Source of the DNA: Populus alba
Lineage: Eukaryota; Streptophyta; Magnoliopsida; Malpighiales; Salicaceae
Assembly: GCF_005239225.2 (NCBI RefSeq)
Contig: NC_133284.1
Location: forward strand, 6,043,770 to 6,107,769
Direction of reading: 5' to 3'
DNA length: 64,000 bases
Shown: positions 36,150 through 48,700 of the stretch, piece by piece
Position numbering within the stretch: position 1 is the first letter of the stretch
How the letters are laid out: every line of letters starts with the position of its first letter
The notes under the pieces: generated by a model
What the model was told of the DNA's origin: nothing
Seen by the model: the letters and a program-made list of their open reading frames with translations, nothing else
Databases searched by the model: none
Translations under genes and position numbers: made by a program

Positions 36150-37960
36150 TTCTTGATACTCTGCACTCCCAGCAGATTACATAGCCTTGTAAATGATTAT
36201 AACTTTAAAGGTTTTGTCATGATGTCTGCTACTTGCTCACGAGTACCACAATGAATTAATTATACATCACCTTCCTTTACCAGATCACGTAAAAAATGAA
36301 ATTTCATGTCTATGTGTTTTGTTCTTCCATGGAGAATTAGATTCTTTGATAACTTTATAGTGGAGTTGTTGTTGCAAAAAATCTTAACGCATTTACAAAA
36401 AGAGAAACCAAGACTGTTGAGCACTCTTTTCATCTAAATGCTATGGCATGCACATGCAGCAACAACTACATACTCTGCTTCAGTTGTGGAGAGTGTCACC
36501 ACTGGTTGCTTTCTTGAGCTCTATGCAACTGCTCCTTTATTTAGAAAAAAAACATAACCAGACGTGCTTCTTCTGTCCTTTACATCGTCGGCATAGTCAC
36601 TATCAGTGTAGACTTTGAGATCATCTTCAAAATTCTCTGCACTTCTTCTACAAAACACTCCTGAGTTGGTAGTTCCCTTCACATACTTGAGAACCCTTTT
36701 TGCTGCTGCCATATGTGAGGTTTTAGGATCAATCATGAATTTTCTTAACATGCATACAACAAAAGTAATGTCAGGTCTAGTCACTGATAGATACATTAAG
36801 CTGCCAATTATTTGCTTGAACAAGGTTGAATTCTCATTGTCTTCTCCATCATCTTTTATTAATTTCGTGCCTGGCACGATAGGATTTTTTATCGGATTGC
36901 AGCCTCCCATTCCAAATCTTTCTAAAATTTCCCCAGCATACTTCATTTGACATAAATATATTCCTTCACAGCTCTGTTGAACCTCTACTCCTAAGAAATA
37001 CTTCATTTTTCCCAAACCACTCACGTCAAATTCTAGTTTCATTGATTCCTTGAATTTCTCTCATAGCTCCACATCATTTCCTATGTAGATTAAATCGTCC
37101 ACATAAAGGCTAATAATTAAGCATTTACCTCCATCTGCATGTTTAAGAAATAGTGTGTGTTCATGACTGCATTTCTCAAAGCCTTCCTTCATGAAGAATC
37201 CTTCAATTCTATTATACTAGGCTCTTGAAGCCTGTTTCAAACCGTAGAGAGCTTTTTTAAGTTTCAAGACTTTATGCTCTTCTCCTTTGCGAACATAGCC
37301 TTCTGGTTGCTCCACATAGACAGCTTCCTTTAATTCCCCATGAAGAAATGCACTCTTGACCTCTAGCTGGAAAACTGTCCATCCTTTCTGTGCTGCTAGA
37401 GCCAAGATTAGTCTTATGGTGTCCCAATGAGCTATAGGTGTAAAAACTTCACTGTAGTCGATCCCATATTTTTTAGCATATCCTTTTACTATCAGGCGTG
37501 CTTTGCATTTATCTACCTCTCCTTTTTCATTCAGCTTGGTTCGAAAAATCCATTTTATACCAATTCTCTTTATCCCTTCTGGTGGAATTACTAGCTCACA
37601 TGTCTTATTCTTTTCTATAGCTTTCATTTCCAAATCTATAGCTTTTTTTCATTTTTCCTGTTTTACTGCTTCATCAAAGTATACTAGATCATCATGTACT
37701 ATAAAAAAACATTGAGTTGTTAGGAAAACCAGCTCCATGAACATAATCATCCATCCATCTAGGTGTTCGTTTAACTTTTCCTTTAGATGTAAAAGAATTA
37801 TTTTCCTCTGCTTTATCATTTGCTGGCGCAGCAAGACCATTTGCCCTTGAAGTGTCACCATTTTCATTTTCCAGTACCTCAACATTCTCCCCTGATGCAG
37901 TATCATCATTTCCACCTTCTATTTCAATATCATTTTCAGCTCCCTCTGTACCCAAATCAT
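36150..37960 (-). pseudogene. copia reverse transcriptase and RNase H (broken)
   Basis: An acidic linker (37692-37955) leads into reverse transcriptase (37633-37217). KCKARLIVKGYAKKYGIDY is intact, but the first catalytic motif reads QLEVKSAFLHG, with Glu where Asp is expected. After a stop at 37217 the LYVDDLI catalytic motif is still present at about 37086-37106. RNase H follows (37042-36521) with KMKYFLGVEV, GSLMYLSVTRPDI and TDSDYADDVKDRRSTSGYVF. After another stop, the CNNNSTIKLSKN and GRTKHIDMKFHF texts continue to about 36190. Confidence 0.93.
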
Positions 37961-38197
37961 CTCCTTATACTGATTTCTCATCATAATCACTAATTTCTCC
38001 ATCATTATCTGTATCTTCCCATGTAAAAATATCACTTACATCATCATCACTCTTCTTCCAATTCTAGCCCTTATTCTCATCAAACATTACATCCCTACTA
38101 ACAATCACCTTTTTAGTCTTAGGATCATAAAGTTGATAGGCTTTAGATTCTTCACTAACACCTATAAACACACAACTATAACTCTTCTAATCTAACT

Positions 38198-39271
38198 TTG
38201 TCCTCCCTTTGTCATGTATATGGCACATTTGCAATGCAGTTGAAAATTCTAAAGTACTCAACATTTGGTTTGTTTCCACTCCAACACTTTTTAGGAGTTT
38301 TTTCTTTGACATCCACAGTTAGACTCCCATTTAACACATGCATTCCCCATCGAACTGCTTCTGGCCAGAACAATTTAGGCATTTCCTTCTCTAACAGTAG
38401 GCATCGAACCATATTTAAGATAGTTTGATTTTTATGTTCTGCAACTCTATTCTGTTCGGGAGTGTAGCAGCAGTAAGTTGCCTCTTAATGCCATGATTAA
38501 CGCAAAACACATTGAATTCGTTGGAAGTAAACTCTCCTCCCTTGTTTGTCCTCAAACAACTTATATCACATTCTGATTCCTTTTCCACAAACCTTTTAAA
38601 TATTTTAAAATGGAAAAAGTTTCACTCTTTTCAGCTAAGAAATAAATCCAAGCCTTTCTACTGAAATCATCTATAAAGCACAATAAGTACCTTTTTAGAC
38701 TGTTTAATGTTGGAGTGATTGGACCACATAAATTTGCATGCACTAGTTGAAGTCTTCTTGAAGCTCTTCATTGACTCTTCTTGGGAATGACTGTTCGATG
38801 TTGTTTGCATAATGATGCACCGTGCATGCTGTGTTTTTTTGCTTTGAGTTGAGGAAGGCCTTTGACAAGTTGCTTGCTCTCCAAGGTTTTGAGACTCTTG
38901 TTGTTCACATGGCCATAACGGTGATGCCACAGCTCTGATAAGTCATCCATACTTGTTATTAAACAGTTTGAAGGCTGAGTAATCATAGTGGCTAGTAAAA
39001 CAAACATTCTATTTGCTGCCATAAGAGTTTGCATAATAAGGCCTTTCGTAGGATGATATATTTTACAAGCTTTATCCTTTATAACAATAGTAAGTCCCTT
39101 CTCTTGAAGCTGTTCAATGCTTAATAGGTTATTCTTAAGCTCAAGAATGAAAAACACATCTCTTACTACTTGAGTTAGTCTTGTAGTCACAAGTTTAACA
39201 CTCCATTTACCCATCACCATTAGTTTTGCTCCATTGCCCAGCTTGACTGAGTGTCTGAACTGCTCATCCAT
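38198..39271 (-). pseudogene. copia integrase region (broken)
   Basis: A GAG-pre-integrase domain with LWHHRYGHVNNKSL (zinc-binding His/Cys region) is followed by the integrase core. The core text HANLCGPITP has Asn where the first catalytic Asp normally lies; the second motif FIDDFSRKAWIYF is intact. A later piece, FWPEAVRWGMHVLNG, is in another frame. At least two frame breaks occur (near 38750 and 38560-38410), so no enzyme could be made. Confidence 0.9.
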
Positions 39272-40261
39272 CTATATTAACCAATCTTTATTTCTTGACA
39301 TATGATTAGAACATCTTGAGTCTAGAAACCAGACCTTTTCTTTGCTTGTTTTCTTATCCTGAAAGTAAGCCATTAGCAGAAGTTCTTTCTCTTCATCCAT
39401 CTCAGCATAATGTGCACTCTTTTCCCAATTAGGACACTCATTATGAAAATGTCCTAGTTTGTGACATTTATAGCATTCCACAATAGCTCTGTTGAAACTC
39501 TGTCTTCCTCTACCACGTCCACCTCTCCAAGCTCTTCGTCCCTTTCTTCCTGCTTTGTCTTCATTAGTAACCTTAAGAACTTGCTCTTCTTCTTCTTGAC
39601 TCTTCATCCTTTGCTCATGCACCAGAAGACTGCTCTGAAGCTCATCTATAGTCATTGTAGTCATGTTGTTAGATTCTTCAATTGAACAGACCACATAGTT
39701 GAATTTGGAAATCATTGATTGAAGAATCTTTTCTGTGATCATTGTTTCATTTAGATTTTCACCATGAGCCTTCATTTTGTTGGCTATGGATAAAACTCTA
39801 GCAAAGTAGGCATTTACAGTTTCTCCTTCCTTCATGTGAAGAATTTCAAAATCACAGCGTAATGATTATAATTGTGCTCTTTTAACCCTTATTGAGCCTT
39901 GAAATTTTTGTTTCATGGAGTCCTAGATTGCCTTTGAAGAGCTTTTGTCATGAATGGTTTCAAGCATGTCTCTTTCAATTGCTTGATATAAAATTTTCTT
40001 TGGCTTCAAATCTTTTAACTTGTTTTCTTCATACTCCTTCCTTTGAACATCTGTGAGTGGACGACTTTCTGATACTACTAAGGAGAAAGACGGTGCTTCT
40101 CCTGTGAAATCCACCATGATGCCACGATCTACAACATTCCAATACTTTTTGGAACAAAACAGATTCTCCATCAGTTCAGCCCAATGATCATAGTGTCCCA
40201 CAAACTTAGGCACATAGCCATTGCTGCTTCCTTCTGTCATTTTAAAGAAACACTCACTCAA
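39272..40261 (-). pseudogene. copia gag and start of protease (broken)
   Basis: The minus-strand frame starts with a short N-terminal segment (MSECFFKMTEG...) and the typical copia gag text YDHWAELMENL. It stops at 39923-39925, resumes after a further stop near 39866, and continues to 39272. A CCHC zinc knuckle, CYKCHKLGHFHNEC, which would bind the genomic RNA, follows a basic stretch of Arg/Gly. The protease motif reads LDSRCSNHM, where the residue after Asp-Ser is normally Gly. Another stop separates this part from the integrase region. Confidence 0.92.
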
Positions 40262-40320
40262 ATCTTTCTTTTCACTCTGGTATTCACAGTCAGCCCTTGT
40301 TAAGAGGCTCTGATACCAAT

Positions 40321-40577
40321 TGTTATAATATCAAAGATCTTGCACAATTTAACTGTGAATAGTCAATTTATTCAGTAGTGTTACTTTGGCTTAAATAGCC
40401 ATTACAACTTGGAATCATGGGAAAAACAAACCACATCTTCTTAGCCGAAGATTGTGGTAACAAAAAAATAGAAAATCACAAGACAATGACTAAGTCATAT
40501 TCAGCACTAACAAACTATCTTACTGGCTTCTGAAAGACAGGAGCTTTTTTCTAACTAAAACAAACTGGTTTCCAACA
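40321..40577 (-). repeat. 5' LTR of the copia element
   Basis: Adjacent to the tRNA-Met primer-binding site and matched by the LTR at 35853-36108. Confidence 0.95.
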
Positions 40578-40582
40578 GTTTC

Positions 40583-41513
40583 AGCGTTGACTCTTATTTT
40601 AAAAATAATCTTTTTCATTTCTATACATTTTAAATAAATAAAAAAATGATATATATCATGTTTAAAAAGTTTATCAATGTACAATTATTGGTGAGGAAAC
40701 TTCGTTGGCAGATAATGCCTTTTAAGTAAGATGGCTAACGAGGAGGAGTTTAGTGCGTTTTGAGTAAAAATATATTTTAGATTTTTATATATTTTATTTT
40801 TTAAAAAATATTTTTATGTGTTTTTTCTTTATAAAATATTTTATAAGAAAAACTAGTCAATAAAAACTATTTTTAATTTAATCTTTAAACTTAGTTCATT
40901 TTATGAAAAATATTTTTAGCTAATGGAGTTTTGTAAAATATTTTTACAAATAGTAATTTACTTATAATATTATCTGACTTTTTCGGCCACCATCTTCATC
41001 TCATCACCACCATCTCCTTTTTTCACCTTCTTTTTTCTCACCATCATCATGACTAACTCCTTCACTATCACTGTTATCTCACCATAACCACCACCTCATT
41101 TTTCATCTTTTCACTACCATCTTCTTCATCAATATTATCATTATTTCACTACCATCATCATTATTAAAAATATATTACATGTAAAATATTTTACACAAAC
41201 CGACCTAGAGGAAATGTAAACAATCTTTAACATAGAGTACTTAGATATGTAATACACTAACTGCATTAAAGGATTTTAGTGTGGAAAAGGCTTTTATAAT
41301 GAAAAGCTATCGAGTTAAAATTAAGATAGGGTTTGCTTTTGTGGTCTATTTGTTTTTTAAAAATATTTTTAAAATTAATTTTTACTTGTAAAAGTATTAA
41401 TTGATTTTTTAAAGTGTTTTTCAATGATTTTTGATATAAAAAATTAAACTAAAAAACATTATTTAAATATATTTTTAATTAAAAAACACTTTTAAAAAAG
41501 GATTTTCTGTCAC
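40583..41513. mobile_element. AT-rich DNA with MITE-like repeat, copy 2, at ~40815-41205
   Basis: Shares with 12840-13375 the left 'tttataaaatattttataa...aaaactagtcaataaaaa' part, 'tctttaaactta.ttcattt..tgaaaaatat', a CAC/ATC-rich core (41000-41165) and the right end 'taaaatattttacacaaacc'. Bases 41330-41510 hold further AT-rich imperfect palindromic sequence. The element's exact ends are not fixed. Confidence 0.5.
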
Positions 41514-42085
41514 ATTACTGTTGGGATATTGTCACTTATGTGGCAACATCTATAACCCATCTTCTAGAAGAAGATGACTGCCATTGTCAAGGAAAGAAGG
41601 TTAGCTTGTAAGAGTCAAAGAGGGTTGTTGGTGCAGCAACCAAAAGTCACAAAGTAGGTAGAGGTTAGGTGGTCATTATTGTTGACAAATGAGTAAGAGG
41701 AGCTGCCATTGAAGCCTATAAATAGAGACATCACTTGGAGAGAAAAAGGTAAGAGTTGAGAGAGTGTGTGAAGAGAAGAGAGGAAGAGATAAAGAGGAGT
41801 GGCTGCCAAGAGGAGTAGCCCTGCTGCCACATGCAACAGTGTGTGAGAGCAATGAGAGTTGAGTTTGAGACAACAGTGTGTGAGAGCAATGAGAGTTGAG
41901 TTTGAGTGAAGTGATCCTCCTCCTCCATATGTGTTATAACCCTTTCTCTATTTATCTCTAATAATATTGGCTCTTCTCTCGTGGATGTAGGTTGTTTACT
42001 GAACCACATTAAATATTGTGTCAGTGTACTTAACCTCCAATGAGCAATGATCAGAACATCACTGGTCGAATTCCCTAATAATTAC
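41514..42085 (+). mobile_element. Solo LTR with 5-bp target site duplication
   Basis: ATTAC occurs at 41514-41518 and 42081-42085. The 562-bp sequence between (41519-42080) opens TGTTGGGATATTGTC and ends CCCTAATA, where a final CA has probably become TA. Inside are TATAAATAG (41720-41728, a TATA box) and 'cgtggatgtaggttgtttactgaaccacatt', the conserved R/U5 end found in many plant copia LTRs. No internal region or second LTR adjoins it, so it is most likely the product of LTR-LTR recombination. A ~37-bp stretch is duplicated in tandem at 41834-41870 and 41871-41906. Minus-strand frames in this stretch are shadows. Confidence 0.85.
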
Positions 42086-43381
42086 TTAATACTCTACAAT
42101 ACTGACAAATGAGTCAAAACTCTTAAATAAGATCATCGAGGTGGCATTTATAAAGTTAATGAGGTATCAGAATCAATGAAATTATGACATTTGACATTTA
42201 AAAATTTGGTTGTCACAACCAATGAAATTGTGATTTTTGCAATGATTTTGGTGTTTTAGGTTTGTAACAAGCATCTTGTAAAGAATTTTGTTTATAATCT
42301 CTTCGTCAAAGAAAGGTTAAGAACTTAATTTTAAAATCCTTGACGAATCTTGCATTGATCCTTCCAAGTCACACTCACTCTCACATCATACTCTCCATTG
42401 ATCCTACCCTACATGCATCCGAAGCTCACAAATAAAGGTTGATTCCTCATGATTTCTTCAAGTAACAACAAGAGAGTTGGTTTAAAAGATAAGTTAGGAA
42501 TGTGAAAAATTATCTCTTAGAGAGAAATAGAAAAAAACAAACACGAATAACATAAGAGAGGAGCAAAAATATTTACTCAAGATGCACACCTTCTCACTTT
42601 TGGAGCAGGCGCGCACCTACTAGTCTTTGGAGCAGATGCCCGCTTGCTCTCCCTTGAGCAAGACACACTCTCTTCTCTTTTATGTGAAAAACTTACGTTA
42701 ATTCTCTTTTGATGATTTCTTTTTGGATATTTGCCATGAAATCTTTTTACGTGAACAAGCATTCAATCATGGAGAATGCTGAAAATATATATAGACAACT
42801 CTTACTTGGAAATAAATTTAGAAGAGTGTAAGTTGGTATAAAAAAGGAAAGAAACATGCACAGAAGGAAGGATACTGAACTCTGTGAGAAGGTAGGAAAT
42901 AGATGTGCAAAGGCATGATTTTAGAGAGGAGGTGTGCCCTCTCTCAGTAAGGAAGCAGGATCGCACATGAGTTTTAAAAATATGTTTGGTATAAAAAATT
43001 ATTAAATTAATATTTTTTAATATTTTATGATGATTTTAATGTAATGATATTAAAAATTAAAAAAATATTTATTTTAATATATTCTAAAGCAATTTTGTTT
43101 TTGTTAAATACACTATGTACTAATTAAAAAATTGCTCAGTAAACATCTTAATAAAATGAGGCAGTATAATGGAGGGGGCCGAAGAACGAGGTGGCCCAGC
43201 ACGGCACAGACCACACAGTACGTTTTGCCAAATGGCATGACAAAACTAGGGGTCGGAACTCAGTCACCCGCATTCATTTCAAAACGCCGGGTATCTCTCC
43301 CTCCACCATAGCCGTTTAACAAAATGCTCTTCCTTCCATTTACCATTTTCAATTTTTTTGTTAACAAAAAAACAAAAGCGC
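42086..43381. other. Intergenic DNA upstream of the PPR pseudogene
   Basis: No gene is supported. A family D-like AT-rich element lies at about 42990-43130, followed by a GC-richer patch (43170-43310) that may be old promoter sequence of the PPR locus. Confidence 0.4.
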
Positions 43382-45763
43382 ATGATCACACTGCTTCGCT
43401 CTAAACACTACAATTTTCAATTCCAAATCAGTGTAAAACCAACACTTACAAATACGGTTCTTTACTTCAAAGCTGTATCCAATAGGGTGACGACACCACA
43501 GGAAAATCTCTCCACTGTGAGAATATAAAGAAGGGAAATTTCTTAGACTTGTGTGCGAACAACGTTCTTTTAATTTTGTATGTAAAATACGACTCATAGG
43601 CTGATGCAGCTATGCTGTTCGATGAAATGCCTGAGAGATATATGGTGTCGTTTGTTACTTTGATTCAAGGTTATAATCAGCGTTTTAGATCTTACGATGC
43701 TATCTGGTTGTTTTCTAGGTTTCATGGAGAGGGTCATGAGCTTAACCCTTTTGTTTTTAGTACTGTTTTGAAGTTGCTTGTTATTGCTGAGTGGACTGAA
43801 TCGGGGTTTGGTGTCCATGCTTGTGTTTGTAAGCTTGCGCCTTTGTGGGTACTGCTTTGATTGATTGTTACTCTGTTTGTGGGTATGCTGAATGTGCAAG
43901 ACAAGTTTCTGATGCGATTGAATGTAAGGATATGGTTTCTTGGACTGGGATGGTAGCTTGTTATGCGGAGAATGAGTGCTTTGAAGAGTCTTTGAAGCAT
44001 TTTTTTTCTGCAGATGAGAATTGTTGGGTTTAAACCAAATAATTTTATTTTTGCGAGTATGTTGAAGGCTTGTGTTGGGTTGGAGGTGTTTGATGCTGGA
44101 AAGGCTGTACACGGACATGCTTTTAAAACATCTTATGTGGAAGAACTTTTTTTCGGTGCTGAATTGATGGACTTGTATATTAAGTCTGGAGATGTTGATG
44201 ATGCTTTACGTGTGTTTGATGAGATGCCTAAAGGTGATGTGATTCCTTGGAGTTTTATGATTGCTCAGTATGCTCGAAGCGAGCATAGTGAAGAGACCAT
44301 CGTGTTGTTCTGCAAGATGAGGCAAGGTTTGGTGCTTCCTAATCAGATTACGCTTGCTAGTTTGCTGCAAGCATTTGCGATCTTGGTGGATTTGCAATTC
44401 GGGAAGCAAATCCATTACCATATAGTTAAGGTTGGTCTAGATACAAATGTATTTGTATCCAAATGCTCTAATGGACATGCATGTAAAATGTGGAAGGGTG
44501 GAGAACTCAATGCAACTGTTTGTGGAATCACGAATTTGTACTGATGTGAATTGGTATAGGGTGATTGTTGGCTGTGTGCAGGCAGGCAATGGTAATAAGG
44601 CATTGAGTTTGTTTAAAGATATGCTTGAATGCCAAGTTCAGGGATCGGAAGTGACATACTCTAGTGTGCTCCAGGCATGTTCTGGTATTGCTGCCATGGA
44701 ACCAGACAGACACAGTCATTCATTGCTAGTGATAACTATTTATGACAAGAACACTGGTTGGAATTGCTTTGATAGATATGTATGCCAAGTGTGGAAGCAT
44801 TAGAGATGCATGTTTATCGTTTAACATGCTAAGGGAATGTAATCAAGTGTCATGGAGCGCTATGATCGCAGGATATTCAGTGCACGGGCTATGTAGGGAA
44901 GCTCTAAAAGCTTTTGAATTGATGCAGGAAACAGAGTGTAAACCAGACAAGGTAACTTTTGTTGGTATCCTGTCAGCATGTATCAATGCAGGACTTTTCG
45001 ATAGAGGACAAGCTTATTTTAAATCTATCATAGAAGATTATGGTATTGAACCATGCGCAAAGCACTACACGTATGGTTTGGATTTTTGGGAGATTGGGTC
45101 ATCTTGATAAGACTGCTAAGCTGGTCAAGGAAACCCCATTTGAGCCTAGTGTTATGGTGTGGCGGTCCTTACTCAGTGCTTGTGTCGTTCATATGATGTT
45201 GAACTTGGAAGAATCTCTGCTCGGCGTGTTCTTGAGATAGAACCAGAAGATGAGGCAACATATGCATTATTGTCAAACATATATGCTAATGCAAGGAAGT
45301 GGGGAAATGTGGCTTCCATTAGGAAAAGCATGAAAAGGAAAGGAGTCATGAAAGAACCGGGCCTAAGTTGGATTGTGAACGACGGCGGGGTTCATTATTT
45401 CTCTGCAGGACACATTTCACATTCTCACACAAAATGATTAAAGGGATGCTGAAGTGGTTGTACGTGAAAGCCAGGAATGAAGGTCACGTTCCTGATTGTA
45501 GTTCTGTTTTGCTTGACGTGGACGATGTTGATAAGGAACGGTGGTTGTGGGTCCACAGTGAAAGACTAGCTTTAGCATATGATCTAATTAGAACTCCATC
45601 CCTATGCCATGTTCACATTATAAAGAATCTCCGTATATGTGCTGGCAGTCATACTGCAATAAAATAAATGTCAAAGATTGTGCGCTGAGATATCATTATC
45701 AGAGATAGGAACCATTTCAATCATTTTCAGGAGGGGATTTACTCTTGTGTCGGCTATTGGTGA
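43382..45763 (+). pseudogene. PPR-DYW (PLS-class pentatricopeptide repeat) pseudogene, At5g13230-like
   Basis: A PPR protein of the E/DYW class would bind specific organelle transcripts and direct C-to-U editing, in mitochondria for the Arabidopsis relative. Here the reading is scattered over all three frames. ATG 43382 opens a short MITLLRSKHY start. The text then continues in another frame (GSLLQSCIQ, a stop, TTGKSLHC, NVLLILYVKYDS, a stop) to LFDEMPER at 43612. Later pieces are 43845-44033, 44014-44470, 44460-44740, 44742-45080, 45100-45430 and 45430-45667. PPR repeats, an E/E+ region (EPGLSWI) and a DYW-domain tail (HSERLALAY, KNLRIC, SHTAIK) are recognisable. The final tripeptide is GYW before TGA 45761-45763. 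I count at least six frameshifts and four in-frame stops. It has no introns, as usual for this family. It is clearly dead. Confidence 0.93.
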
Positions 45764-48700
45764 TTGACCTGCAAATATAGATTTTGATTTTTTTGGAGCT
45801 AGAATTTACATCTCTTTGATAAAGTTCCTTATCATGGTGGTTCGCATATTAGAAGGAGGACTAAACTTTCTGCTTTATAGCCATGAAAGCAAATCCATAA
45901 TAATTTATGTCCGTGCACTGCTAAACTCTGACCACTAAAATGCATTTGTGCATCAGCCATATGTCAGCTCAGCTGCAAAAGGTACAAAAATAGCGAAACA
46001 ACCTCTTCTAACTTTTTATGATACAGTTTAGTTTGGGAGTTCGATCATAAGATTTAACTTCTAACAAACACACATGTTCCGAAATGCAAACAAATGTTGC
46101 GTGAATAATCTGTTTATTTTTGGTACCACATTCTTAAAATTGCTAATTGCTTTGTTGGATGATACTATTTTTGGCCTTTATACTTCTCTGTGGCCTCTAG
46201 CTCATATGCACAAAGTTAATTGTGTGTGGATTCAAGGAAAATGAGATCGATCAGAGAAATTAATGGTCAGTTAACTCTGCCAGTTAAATCCATGAAATAG
46301 CATAATTTGTTTTTTCTAGAAATATGTGGGAAGGACTTAATCTTGCACAGGGACTAGTTCTAGTGTATCTCAATGGATGTTTTTTCTATTAATTACAATG
46401 AACTGCGAATTTTGTGCACTGGCAATTTTGTGTGCTAATTTATGTTGTAAGAATTGGCAGCTCAACAAGATGCTCAAATTTGTGGAAAAGTTTTGACCTC
46501 TTATGCTTTCAATAGAATCATCTTAATCAACGAGAGTTAGGAGGTGATGTTTAATTGAGCAATTTGGTAGTCATGATATTTGGGTTTCAGGTAATGGTAT
46601 TTTTGGAATGCAAAGGGCTTTACTTCTAATAAATTGAGAACTTCATTTATTATCTTAATTGGCTGACTGGATTCAAGCAGTATTTTTTGCATTATGATTG
46701 GAAATGTTATCTTTAATTTTGCTTATCATTTTCTGCACAAAAGTGTCAAAGTGTTGAATTTTCTGTTTTATTTTCTTAGAGCTCAACAAGAAAAAAAGAT
46801 GTTAGAATCTGATATTGTTATTTGGAATGTTCATCATTGACCTCAAATATTCTTGCAGTTTCGGTATTCACAAAGGATGGATTCTCTCCCCTAGAAAATG
46901 AAGTGTGCGAGGTTTGGAGGTATGGCTCTATAAATACCCGTTAATATATTAATTGATCTTCTTGAAGTGGTGTTTTTTTAATTTGGTTTAGGATAGTTAG
47001 CAACTTCTGAACTCTGTATTGAGTGATTGATTTGATGCATCCCCAATTATTCACATCTGCTGGAGAAATTTTTTGCCTTTGAGAAGGATGTGGCTTTATA
47101 AAAGATGTGCGTGTCTAAGTGCCTGATGGATCCTCTTGGATTTTCTTGCTGATCATCCTATTTTGACTAGTCTAGCTGATGAAAGTGCCTCTCAGCTGTC
47201 TTTGCTGAGGGACTATATACTTACACAAACACCTTAAACTTGCACAAGGGTAAGAGAGTGAGCTGCCTCTTTTCTCTTGAAATATGCTTCAACTTTAGAA
47301 TTTTGGTTTTGAAAGTGTTTATCTTGTTTGCTTTTTAAAGTTGTTATTGATCATCAGAACTTGTGAACTAACATTGAAGCTTGGTATTTTGATGCACTGC
47401 CTTGATATATGTATATGATGCATCTTCCAGGTTTCATTAGGGTAACTGTATCCACTTTCCTTGTTGACTTGATTTTGGGCCATAAAAATAAGAAGAAAAG
47501 GGAAGTATTATCACTAAGCAAGTTTCATGGATGGAGATATTTAATCATTCTGGTGGTTGGGATTTATATGTATACAATAATAAGTTTTTATTGAAGCTTT
47601 TGGACTCAGACTGCCTCTCATTTTTGTTCAAACATAATAAAGTTGGTTTCAAAGCACCGCCTTTGATGGTCTTTTCCAAAGCAGCTATGACGATTTGCAA
47701 CTAGAGTTTTTTCTTCCAAACTTTTGTTACATAAATATGTTACCATGGATCGTCCATGTTTTATGTTGGTTAAATCATCAACTTTTGATTATTGAAGTTG
47801 CGCTGGAGAGACTTGGTTGAATTAAGTCATTATTTATTTTGTGCAATAAACAAAAATGAAGAAATTCCCCAGCACTGTATGTGTGCGGGCATATTTATGA
47901 ATTAAACAGTTATGGCCCATATGAGTATTGAAGGGAAAAAGAAGAATAAGAATGTGAATAACTTTCTCTTATGCTATGGAATTTTACTGATTACGGTTTT
48001 TACTATATCTTTGATATTCTCTGTTTCTTGCACACTTCTTGCTTCTTCTTTTTTCCACTTTTCTAAAGAGGTTATCGCTACTCAGTTGGAAGAAATAGAA
48101 AGGGATGAGAAAGTCAGATTAAAAGGTTTAAAGGGGAGACCTGCGTGCTGTTAGAATCAAGAAAAGTAGAGAAGATGTCTGTAGAAATAGATTTTATTTT
48201 ATTTTATTTTTTTTTTGGGGGGGGGGGGGGGCATGCTTAATGTTGATGGTAGTGATGAAGATGTAATGTCAATGGTAGCAATGAAGATGAGTGTGCAGTT
48301 AGAGGGAGGGAGGGAGGAAAATGAAAGAGAAGAGAAGAAAGATATAAATTTGTGAAAGTTAATAGCAAAATTCAAATTTATAGGATAATTACGAAGAATT
48401 TGAAGACACGGGAGCAGGATATAATTAGAAATGAAAAGGCTAATTGTCTTTTATTGTGGTGGCTGCAAAATAGTTATGTGTAGGTTGGAGAGAGATTAAG
48501 AAGTAATTAAGAACACAGCCAATTGCCATGCGTGTGATACTTTGTGGAGGCCCTGTAAGTACATTGTCCACATACCGTGTTTGCTCAAAATTTCATAATC
48601 ATTGTTGCCAGTACAAGGAGTGACTAGAATACTACGTATTCCAAGTGATAATGTGCTATTGGCTTTTTCCGTTGTATGTTTGGATTTGTAATCATAGTTC

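Larger units (their letters stand above)
35848..40582 (-). mobile_element. Full-length, inactive Ty1-copia LTR retrotransposon
   Basis: Two direct LTRs (35853-36108 and 40321-40577, ~256 bp, both TGTTATAA...CCAACA) flank a 4.2-kb interior. A perfect 5-bp target duplication GTTTC lies at 35848-35852 and 40578-40582. On the minus strand the primer-binding site ATTGGTATCAGAGC (40307-40320), complementary to initiator methionine tRNA, follows the 5' LTR. A purine tract TTAGGGGAGGATA precedes the 3' LTR. Domain order is gag, protease, integrase, reverse transcriptase, RNase H, the copia order. By eye the LTRs differ at about 15 substitutions and one indel (~94% identical), an insertion of moderate age. 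Internal stops and altered catalytic residues make it non-functional. Confidence 0.97.

Noticed and set aside
35848..40582. Active retrotransposon
   Set aside because: Several internal stops and altered catalytic residues in protease, integrase and reverse transcriptase rule out autonomous activity.
41615..42009. Minus-strand Leu/Ser-rich frames
   Set aside because: They lie wholly inside the solo LTR and are by-products of its purine-rich plus strand.
43594..44118. 174-codon minus-strand frame
   Set aside because: Antisense shadow of the PPR pseudogene; the plus strand carries the clear PPR/DYW text.
47912..48154. 80-codon frame with one hydrophobic segment
   Set aside because: Single hydrophobic stretch and basic start, but no family resemblance, no clear upstream signals, and it lies in a likely transcribed non-coding region.
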